Origin: Duganella sp. Root1480D1
GTDB lineage: Bacteria; Pseudomonadota; Gammaproteobacteria; Burkholderiales; Burkholderiaceae_D
Assembly: GCF_001427305.1 (NCBI RefSeq)
Contig: NZ_LMFZ01000048.1
Span: 1,355 to 65,354, forward strand
Direction of reading: 5' to 3'
Length of the DNA stretch: 64,000 bases
Every line of letters begins with the position of its first letter. Position 1 is the first letter of the stretch. Shown piece by piece: positions 57,860-64,000 of the stretch. A model generated the notes under the pieces. The model saw nothing but the letters and a program-made list of their open reading frames with translations. It was not told the origin of the DNA and searched no databases. The position numbers and the translations under genes were made by a program.

Positions 57860-58546
57860 ATGTACCTGCCTACTGCTTTCGCTGAAGACCGCCTTGAAGT
57901 CAAACATGGGCTGATCCGGGCGTATCCGCTCGGGATGCTGATTATTCCTGGCGCTGCGCCAACTGCGGACCTGGTGCCATTCGCGCTTTACCCCGATGAG
58001 GGCGAGGTCGGCCTGGGCGTGCTGCGTGCGCATGTTGCGCGCGCGAACCCGGCCTGGCGTGCACTGGCCGGGGGCAGCGGCGAATGCCTGGTCGTGTTCC
58101 AGGGACCGGAGGCGTATATCAGTCCTGGCTGGTACGCGTCCAAGGCCATTTCCCATAAGGTGGTACCGACCTGGAATTACGCGATGGTGCAGGCGCGCGG
58201 AGTGGCGCGCGTGGTGGAAGATGCAGCCTGGCTGCGGCGGCAGCTCGGCGACCTGACGGCCGTGCAAGAGAATGGCTTGCCGGAGCCTTGGGCAGTGTCG
58301 GATGCGCCGCCCGATTTTGTGAACGGGCTGCTGAAGGCGATTATCGGGATCGAGATTCCGATCGCATCGCTCGTGGGCAAGTGGAAAGTGAGCCAGAATC
58401 GCGGCAGCGCGGATGCCGAGGGGGTGGTGGCGGGCCTGAAGGCGCGCGCCGCGGCGGCCGGAAGCGAGACGCCGGCGCCCGATGGCGCGGCAGCGATGGC
58501 TGCGCTGGTCGCGCAGCGCATCGCCCCGGACGTCAAGCCGGGCTGA
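57860..58546 (+). CDS. FMN-binding negative transcriptional regulator (PaiB family)
   Basis: ATG at 57860 (MYLPTAFAEDR); 228 residues. Split-barrel flavin-binding fold with LGVLRAHVARANPAWRAL, VVFQGPEAYISPGWYASK and VPTWNYAMVQARGVARVV, all PaiB hallmarks, plus a C-terminal IIGIEIPIASLVGKWKVSQNR. In Bacillus PaiB lowers sporulation and protease genes; in Proteobacteria it probably is a flavin reductase-like enzyme. It overlaps the convergent transporter gene by 14 bases. Confidence 0.93.
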   Translation: MYLPTAFAEDRLEVKHGLIRAYPLGMLIIPGAAPTADLVPFALYPDEGEVGLGVLRAHVARANPAWRALAGGSGECLVVFQGPEAYISPGWYASKAISHKVVPTWNYAMVQARGVARVVEDAAWLRRQLGDLTAVQENGLPEPWAVSDAPPDFVNGLLKAIIGIEIPIASLVGKWKVSQNRGSADAEGVVAGLKARAAAAGSETPAPDGAAAMAALVAQRIAPDVKPG

Positions 58547-59486
58547 GTTCTTCTTCCTGGGCGTGAACGTGCATTGACCACGTTACACCGGCGATCAGCA
58601 GCACGATGGCGGCGATTTCCAGTGGACGCGGAAATTGCTGCTTGTAGATAAAGCCGTACATCAGCGCGAACAAGGTCTCGAACAGGATCAATTGCCCGGA
58701 CAAGGTAATCGGCACGCGGCGGCTGGCGATATTCCACAGGTGGTTGCCGATCACCGATGCGCCGAGGGCCAGCAGGCTATTGCAGATCCAGAACAGGGTC
58801 CAATCGCGTCCCGATGCCGCGCCAGCAGCGCCGGTCACGTCGGCGTGGAAGATGGCGAAGGCAATCCCGCCCACCACCAGGGCAATCAGGCCGGTCGATA
58901 AACCATACAGCGCCGACCATTCCGCGCTGCTGTAATGCGGATTGCGTTTCAGGTAGCGCGCATTATCCAGCGTGTACCAGCTCCAGCACAGCAGGGCGCC
59001 GGTCGCGCACGCCACGCCGATCACCGTATTCAGCATCGATGCGCCGGCGGCCGCGGCATGCTGGAACACGTCGATATTGATGCAGGCGATGCCCGCGCCG
59101 GTCACCAGCAAAGGCATGGTCAGTTGGCGCAGCGGTACCGCGCCGTGGTCGTTGCGCCCCATCAGGGTCACGGCAATCGGCAGCACGCCGATGATCAGGG
59201 AGGTCGGCGCCACGCCGGCCAGCTTCACGCCCAGCGCCAGGAACATGTAGTAGACCAGGTTGCCTGCCAGTGCGTGCCGCAGCAGCGCGAAATAGTCATC
59301 GCGCTCGAGCCGGCCGACCAGGTTGCGCAAGCGTGGTAGCATCAGGACCAAGGCAATTGCGCCGTAGGCGACATAACGGCCGACAGCCATCTCCAGCGGC
59401 GTAAAGGCCGACAGCAATTCCGGCACGATGAACACCATGCCCCACATCGCGCCCGCCAGCAGGCCGCACACCATACCAGTCCACAT
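58533..59486 (-). CDS. DMT superfamily (EamA-like) transporter
   Basis: The 317-residue inner-membrane protein has ten helices and two EamA-like halves (GLLAGAMWGMVFIVPELLSAFTPLEMAVGRY in the first; SLLALGASVIGNHLWNIASRRVPITLSGQL in the second), ending in a polar tail (HAQEEELSPA). It probably exports an amino acid or metabolite. Single gene, divergent from the esterase-like gene with 61 bases between starts. Confidence 0.9.
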   Translation of the reverse strand: MWTGMVCGLLAGAMWGMVFIVPELLSAFTPLEMAVGRYVAYGAIALVLMLPRLRNLVGRLERDDYFALLRHALAGNLVYYMFLALGVKLAGVAPTSLIIGVLPIAVTLMGRNDHGAVPLRQLTMPLLVTGAGIACINIDVFQHAAAAGASMLNTVIGVACATGALLCWSWYTLDNARYLKRNPHYSSAEWSALYGLSTGLIALVVGGIAFAIFHADVTGAAGAASGRDWTLFWICNSLLALGASVIGNHLWNIASRRVPITLSGQLILFETLFALMYGFIYKQQFPRPLEIAAIVLLIAGVTWSMHVHAQEEELSPA

Positions 59487-59547
59487 GCAATATTTCCCTA
59501 TTTAAACCTGCGACAGTTTCGCACAGCTTGCGATATCGTGCTGAATC

Positions 59548-60879
59548 ATGGACAAGACGTTGATCGCCGCGTTGCAGCGCGAGGCGCGGCCACTGGAAAC
59601 GGCGGAGGACCTGGACTTCCTGCTCGACTGTATCGGCGACGCATCGCTGGTGCTGCTGGGTGAAGCCACCCATGGCACCCGGGAGTTCTACCGCTTGCGC
59701 GCCGACATCAGCAAGCGGCTGATCGTCGACAAGGGCTTCGACGCGATCGCGGTCGAAGCCGATTGGCCGGACGCCCTGCGTGTCAGCCGCTACGTGCAGC
59801 ATGGCGGCGACGACATGAGCGCCGACCAGGCACTGTCAGGCTTCAAGCGCTTCCCCCAATGGATGTGGCGTAACCACGAAATCGTGGACCTGGTGAACTG
59901 GCTGCGCGTGCATAACCACCACGTCGCCAGCCCGGCGCGCCGCTGCGGCTTCTACGGCCTGGATTTGTACAGCCTGCAGCAATCGATGCACGCTGTGATT
60001 GACTACCTGGACCAGGCCGACCCGCAAGCGGCAGCCCGCGCGCGGCAACGGTATGGCTGCATCGACCACTTTGCAGAAGATCCGCAGCGCTACGGCTACG
60101 CGACCAGCTTCGGCATGAAGCCCGACTGCGAGGCCGAAGTGCTGCGCCAACTGGTCGACATGAACCGCGCCGCCAACGAGCACCTGCGCACCGGCATGGT
60201 GCCGGATGAATTCTTTTATGCCCAGCAGAATGCGCGCGTGACGCGCAATGCGGAGGTGTATTACCGTGCCATGTTCAAGGGCCGCGACGAATCGTGGAAT
60301 GTGCGCGATTCGCACATGGCGGAAACGCTGCAAGCTTTGCGCGAGCATCTCGGCCAAGCCATCGGCAGGCCGGCACGCATCGTGGTGTGGGCGCATAACT
60401 CGCACCTGGGCGATGCGCGCCATACCGAAATGGGCAGGCATGGTCAGTTGAACCTGGGCCAGTTGGTGCGCGAGCGTTATCGTCCGCAGGACAGCTTCCT
60501 GCTCGGTTTTACCACCCATGCCGGCAGTGTGACGGCGGCCAGCGATTGGGATGGGCCGGCCGAACTCAAGTCCATTGTGCCGTCGCGGCCCGACAGCGTC
60601 GAGCACGTGCTGCACGAGGTGGGAGTCCCGGCCTTCCTGTTGCCGCTGCGAGGCCGCAGCAGTGCTCTGGCGCGGGGCGGCACTCGTTTGCTGGAAAGGG
60701 CGATTGGAGTGATCTACCGCCCAGATACGGAGCGCATGAGCCATTACTTCTTCGCCGACGCTGCGCAGCAGTTCGATGCGCTGATCCACATCGACCGCAC
60801 TACGGCGCTCAGGCCGCTGGAGCGGTCAGCCCTGTGGCACCACGAGGAGCCCGCCGAAACTTATCCATCCGGCTTGTAG
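59548..60879 (+). CDS. erythromycin esterase-like protein
   Basis: The 443-residue protein carries the family motifs LLGEATHGTREFYRLRADISKRL (catalytic Glu and His), IAVEADWPDALRV, RCGFYGLDLYSL and VVWAHNSHLGDAR. It is of the broad EreA/EreB/Bcr-136 superfamily; most chromosomal members are not shown to open macrolides and their substrate is unknown. Cytoplasmic. Its last 54 bases overlap the convergent DUF1294 gene. Confidence 0.9.
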   Translation: MDKTLIAALQREARPLETAEDLDFLLDCIGDASLVLLGEATHGTREFYRLRADISKRLIVDKGFDAIAVEADWPDALRVSRYVQHGGDDMSADQALSGFKRFPQWMWRNHEIVDLVNWLRVHNHHVASPARRCGFYGLDLYSLQQSMHAVIDYLDQADPQAAARARQRYGCIDHFAEDPQRYGYATSFGMKPDCEAEVLRQLVDMNRAANEHLRTGMVPDEFFYAQQNARVTRNAEVYYRAMFKGRDESWNVRDSHMAETLQALREHLGQAIGRPARIVVWAHNSHLGDARHTEMGRHGQLNLGQLVRERYRPQDSFLLGFTTHAGSVTAASDWDGPAELKSIVPSRPDSVEHVLHEVGVPAFLLPLRGRSSALARGGTRLLERAIGVIYRPDTERMSHYFFADAAQQFDALIHIDRTTALRPLERSALWHHEEPAETYPSGL

Positions 60880-61128
60880 CGCGGCGAGGACTGCCAGGTT
60901 CACGACTACGGTGAGCCAGAACTTGGCCAGGAACGAGGTTTTGGACGATTTGTGGCGCAGGAGCTGCTGTGCCGCGAAGCCGCCGGGCCAGCCCCCGGCC
61001 AGCCCAAGGAGGAGCAGGGTGCGCTCGGGCGTGCGGCGACGGCACTGGCGAGCCGCCGACTTGTCCAGCGCATAAGCAATGAAGCACACCGCGCTGGCGA
61101 CTGCATACAGCGCGGCGGCAAACAGCAT
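60826..61128 (-). CDS. DUF1294 small membrane protein
   Basis: The 100-residue protein has the DUF1294 pattern: AVASAVCFIAYALDKSAARQ, RTPERTLLLLGLAGGWPGGFAAQQLLRHKSSKTSF and a second helix pair (FWLTVVVNLAVLAAL). Function unknown. Its ATG shares one base with the trpS stop (TGATG), so it is translated from the trpS mRNA. Confidence 0.85.
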   Translation of the reverse strand: MLFAAALYAVASAVCFIAYALDKSAARQCRRRTPERTLLLLGLAGGWPGGFAAQQLLRHKSSKTSFLAKFWLTVVVNLAVLAALQAGWISFGGLLVVPQG

Positions 61129-62147
61129 CAGAAGTAGTTCAGGCCGAGGGCGGCCTTCACTTCATCGGTGGTGCGGGCGGCGACTTCGCGCGCGCGCATG
61201 GTGCCTTCCTTCAGCACTTGCATGATGTAGCCCTTATCCTTGGCCAGCTCTTCGCGGCGGGCGCGGATCGGTGCCAGCATGTCCTGCAGCACGGCTTCCA
61301 GGCGCTTCTTGACGACGGAGTCACCCAGGCCGCCACGCACGTAGTGGTCCTTCATCTCCTGCAGGCTGGCCTTGTCGGTGTCGAAAGCATCCAGGTAGAT
61401 GAAAGCGACGTTGCCTTCCAGGTGGCCAGGATCCGAGACCTTCAGGTGCAGGGGATCGGTGTAGACCATTTTCACGGCGGCAGTGATTTCGGCTGCGCTG
61501 GCGCCCAGGTTGATCACGTTGCCCAGCGACTTGGACATCTTTGCCTTGCCATCGATGCCAGGCAGGCGGCCCACTTCCGGCACTACGGCCTTGCACTCGA
61601 CCAGGATGTCCTTGTTGGCCAGGCGGTTGAACTTGCGCACGATCTCGTTGGTCTGCTCGATCATCGGGATCTGGTCTTCGCCGACCGGCACGACGGTGGC
61701 CTTGAAAGCCGAGATGTCGGCAGCTTGCGAAGCTGGATAGGTCAGGAAGCCGGCCGGGATGTCGCGCTCAAAGCCGCGCAGGACGATTTCCTGCTTCACG
61801 GTCGGGTTGCGCTCCAGACGGGCCACGGTGACCATGTTCAGGTAATAGAAGGTCAGTTCGGCCAGTTCCGGGATCTGGGACTGGATCAGGATGGTCGACT
61901 TGGCCGGATCGATGCCGCAGGCCAGGTAATCCAGCGCCACTTCCACCACGTTACGGTGCACCTTGTTGGTGTCTTCCATATTGTCGGTCAGCGCCTGCGA
62001 GTCTGCCAGCATGATGAACTGCTTGTAGTCGTCCTGGTAGGAGACGCGATTGCGCAGGCTGCCCACAAAGTGGCCGAGGTGCAGCGGACCGGTCGGGCGG
62101 TCGCCGGTAAGGATAATCGGTTTGGGGTTGGATGCTGGCTGGCTCAT
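61128..62147 (-). CDS. trpS: tryptophanyl-tRNA synthetase
   Basis: ATG at 62147; 339 residues. Class I synthetase with the HIGH-like motif TGPLHLGHFVGSL (residues 14-26), the KMSKS signature GKAKMSKSLGN (about 194-204) and the long form of the Trp-binding region typical of Betaproteobacteria. It charges tRNA-Trp. The leader on the minus strand contains a terminator-like hairpin 40 bases upstream of the ATG, so expression may be attenuated. DUF1294 is co-translated at the 3' end. Confidence 0.96.
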   Translation of the reverse strand: MSQPASNPKPIILTGDRPTGPLHLGHFVGSLRNRVSYQDDYKQFIMLADSQALTDNMEDTNKVHRNVVEVALDYLACGIDPAKSTILIQSQIPELAELTFYYLNMVTVARLERNPTVKQEIVLRGFERDIPAGFLTYPASQAADISAFKATVVPVGEDQIPMIEQTNEIVRKFNRLANKDILVECKAVVPEVGRLPGIDGKAKMSKSLGNVINLGASAAEITAAVKMVYTDPLHLKVSDPGHLEGNVAFIYLDAFDTDKASLQEMKDHYVRGGLGDSVVKKRLEAVLQDMLAPIRARREELAKDKGYIMQVLKEGTMRAREVAARTTDEVKAALGLNYF

Positions 62148-62183
62148 AGGGTACTTTCTGCTTGCCCCTACCGATTGCGCCAA

Positions 62184-62292
62184 GAAAAACGCCACCTGGA
62201 CAGAGGCGGCGTTGATATTAAAATCACATCACTTTTCAGTGGCCGCGCTAAGTCAGCGGCGCCACCAATTGCGGGAGAACAGATGTGATTGG
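62184..62292 (-). ncRNA. structured leader or small RNA upstream of trpS
   Basis: On the minus strand AATCACATC (62290-62282) can pair with GATGTGATT (62230-62222), enclosing an imperfect hairpin (GTGGC...GCCAC, about 62240-62266). Then comes AACGCC-g-CCT, loop, AGG-t-GGCGTT (62213-62188) followed by TTTCTT: a convincing intrinsic terminator 40 bases before trpS. This may be an attenuated leader or a separate small RNA. No leader peptide with Trp codons was found. Confidence 0.5.
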
Positions 62293-62344
62293 ATAAATTT
62301 CATCCCGCAATGGTTACAGTTCAGCGCGGCCCTGTCAAGCCCGC

Positions 62345-62758
62345 TCAGTAGCGGTTCGGGTTATTCGGCCGCGCGTCCACCCGGTTTGGCACGCCGTCGT
62401 TGTCGCGGTCGCGGTCATAACGGTTGGGGATGCCGTCGTGGTCACGGTCGCCGCGTTCCCAGCGGCCACGCTCCATGCGCCAGCGGCCATTGTCCATCTG
62501 GGCCCAGGCCGGTTCTCGCCAGTAGTAGCCGTGGCGGGCGCGCACGTATTTGCCGTTGACCCAAACGTGACGATGGCCATTCCAGCGCCAGTAGCCGGGC
62601 GTCCAGACAAAGCCGTTACGGGCGGGAGGGACGACTTCGTCACGTGGTGGCGGCGGGGCAACACGAACCACGACCACATCGGCGCTGGCAACCGGCGCCA
62701 GGGTCAATCCGCCGCCCAGGGAAGCTGCCAGAATGGTGGCAAAGAGTAGTTTTTTCAT
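62345..62758 (-). CDS. exported YXWGXW-type protein with Asp-rich calcium-like repeats
   Basis: The 137-residue precursor has a signal peptide (LLFATILAASLGGGLTLAPVASA), a PPPPR region, then FVWTPGYWRWNGHRHVWVNG and GYYWREPAW, the aromatic YXWGXW-like repeats, and ends in two thrombospondin-type-3-like units (DRDHDGIPNRYD, DRDNDGVPNRVD) expected to bind Ca2+. Envelope protein of unknown role. An AAGGAG site lies upstream. Confidence 0.85.
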   Translation of the reverse strand: MKKLLFATILAASLGGGLTLAPVASADVVVVRVAPPPPRDEVVPPARNGFVWTPGYWRWNGHRHVWVNGKYVRARHGYYWREPAWAQMDNGRWRMERGRWERGDRDHDGIPNRYDRDRDNDGVPNRVDARPNNPNRY

Positions 62759-62891
62759 GTTTGGCTCCTTCCATTACTTGGTAGGGGTATTTTTGCTGAG
62801 CCTGCCCGACACGTATGTGCGCGCACTAGCTTTCATATTGGCATTGGTTTTCTAGTAATATTGCAAAAGTTTATGCCCTACCGGAGTCCCC

Positions 62892-64000
62892 ATGCGTAGC
62901 TGCCTCACCCTTATTTCCCTGCTGCTGGCTTCCCATGCCGGCGCGCAAACCTCGCCCATGGCGCCGGATATCGTGCCCGGGTTCGATGCGCCGCAAGAGC
63001 AGGCCGATTACATCAAGCGGGTGGTGATGGTCCCGATGCGCGATGGCGTGCGGCTGCATACCGTGATCGTGGTCCCCAAGGGGGCCAGCAAAGCGCCGAT
63101 CATCCTGACCCGCACACCGTACAGTGCAGACGGCCGTGCGCGGCGCAATGCGAGTCCATATATGCAGTCCACGCTTCCGCAGGGCGACGAAGTGTTCGGC
63201 CGCGATTTCATTCGCGTGTTCCAGGACGTGCGCGGCAAATACGGGTCGGAAGGCGATTACGTGATGACCCGCCCGGTGCGCGGCCCGCTGAATTCCAGCC
63301 AGACCGATAACGCCACAGATGCCTGGGACACCATCGACTGGCTGGTGAAAAATGTACCCGAGACGAACGGCAAGGTCGGCATGATCGGCTCTTCGTATGA
63401 AGGCTTTACCGTGCTGATGGCGCTGACCGACCCGCATCCGGCATTGAAAGCTGCCGTGCCAATGAGCGCCATGGTGGATGGCTGGCGCGGCGACGACTGG
63501 TTCCACAACGGTGCTTTCCGTGTCAATACGCTGGACTACATCGCCAGCCAGAACACGGTAAAGGGCCGCGGCGAGCCGCTGGCGACCGGCGCCTACGATG
63601 ATTACGACGTGGTGTTGCGCGGCGGCTCGGTGGCTGGCCTGGCCCGCAAATATGGCCTGGACCAGCTCAATTTCACCAGGAAGCTGTTTGAACATCCCGC
63701 CTACGACAGCTTCTGGCAGGAGCAGGCGCTGGACCGCATCCTGGCCAAGCGCCCGCTATCGGTGCCGACCATGCACGTAGTCGGGCAGTGGGACCAGGAG
63801 GATATCTACGGGACCTACGTGACATACGCCGCACTGGAGAAGCAGGACAAGGACAACAAGCTGAATTTCCTCGCAGTCGGGCCGTGGCGCCACAGCGGTG
63901 TGAATTACGATGGCTCGGGACTGGGCGCGCTGCAATTCACCGGCGACACTGCGCTGGAATTCCGGCGCGACGTGATGGTGCCATTCCTGAAGCAGTACCT
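62892..64000 (+). CDS. CocE/NonD family hydrolase (alpha-amino-acid ester hydrolase-like), cut by the window end
   Basis: An ATG at 62892 opens a frame that runs off the right edge after 369 codons. There is a signal peptide (CLTLISLLLASHAGAQ), then MRDGVRLHTVIVVPKGASK, RTPYSADGR and the nucleophile elbow IGSSYEGFT (catalytic Ser), AVPMSAMVDGWRGDDWFHNG and HVVGQWDQED with the likely Asp. These match cephalosporin acylase/alpha-amino-acid ester hydrolases of the X-Pro dipeptidyl-peptidase class, which act on alpha-amino esters and on ampicillin- or cephalexin-type beta-lactams. About 600 residues are expected, so roughly the last third is missing. Confidence 0.88.
   Translation, partial: MRSCLTLISLLLASHAGAQTSPMAPDIVPGFDAPQEQADYIKRVVMVPMRDGVRLHTVIVVPKGASKAPIILTRTPYSADGRARRNASPYMQSTLPQGDEVFGRDFIRVFQDVRGKYGSEGDYVMTRPVRGPLNSSQTDNATDAWDTIDWLVKNVPETNGKVGMIGSSYEGFTVLMALTDPHPALKAAVPMSAMVDGWRGDDWFHNGAFRVNTLDYIASQNTVKGRGEPLATGAYDDYDVVLRGGSVAGLARKYGLDQLNFTRKLFEHPAYDSFWQEQALDRILAKRPLSVPTMHVVGQWDQEDIYGTYVTYAALEKQDKDNKLNFLAVGPWRHSGVNYDGSGLGALQFTGDTALEFRRDVMVPFLKQY

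Noticed and set aside
59548..60879. Firm call of macrolide resistance for the erythromycin-esterase-like gene
   Set aside because: Family motifs are present but most chromosomal members are not known to hydrolyse macrolides.

Overview
The window is GC-rich chromosomal DNA from a betaproteobacterium, most likely Oxalobacteraceae (Massilia, Duganella or Janthinobacterium type). Reasons: a subclass B3 metallo-beta-lactamase of the kind found there, a short Burkholderiales-type H-NS protein, many sigma-54, LysR and TonB-type functions, and an intergenic hairpin that resembles repeats of that group. The genus is inferred, not proven. No integrase, transposase, CRISPR array or rRNA gene was found.

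Region 1 (1-4100) is a lower-GC, decayed block. An intact pgeF-bla(B3) pair sharing an ATGA lies between a remnant of a second pgeF on its left and a remnant of a second B3 lactamase on its right. A small secreted-protein pseudogene follows, and then the 3' half of a tRNA-Cys with a terminator, which looks like an integration scar. Region 2 (4200-19100) holds a secreted beta-helix protein, a convergent non-homologous end-joining locus (ligD, ku plus an SDR stress enzyme), a degenerate GGDEF protein, TetR-SulP, an output-less sensor protein, a DUF885 peptidase, an orphan urease-beta-like protein and an acyltransferase.

Region 3 (19181-25416) is a sigma-54-controlled surface-fibre operon: enhancer-binding protein, inverted-repeat activator site, -24/-12 promoter, a 598-residue Gly/Ala-rich secreted protein, two small exported proteins each carrying an LEQxRGG motif, a C39-type cysteine peptidase and a coiled-coil plus beta-barrel outer-membrane protein. 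The layout recalls the Pseudomonas Fap functional-amyloid system, but the fibre protein is different. Region 4 (25468-35394) is mostly housekeeping or detoxification: an MBL-fold hydrolase, an ArsR-nemA pair with two tandem operators, a guanidine-II riboswitch with a Gdx exporter, an amidohydrolase-like M14 enzyme, an acyltransferase, and azoR-pirin divergent from a LysR regulator.

Region 5 (35402-50678, all minus strand) is an accessory cluster: a winged-helix/STAND/TPR membrane regulator with a small coupled gene, a second regulator, then a likely operon of an alpha/beta hydrolase, a two-HKD phospholipase D, a 1550-residue RHS protein with a 221-residue Gly/Ala membrane-like tail, a secreted protein, a TraB/Lnt-like CN hydrolase and a polytopic membrane protein. 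It looks like a toxin or contact-interaction system without visible VgrG, PAAR or Tc partners. Region 6 (50892-64000) carries a DUF433/DUF5615 toxin-antitoxin pair, psd, a TonB-dependent receptor, H-NS, several enzymes, trpS with a structured leader, and a truncated (by the window edge) CocE/alpha-amino-acid-ester hydrolase.
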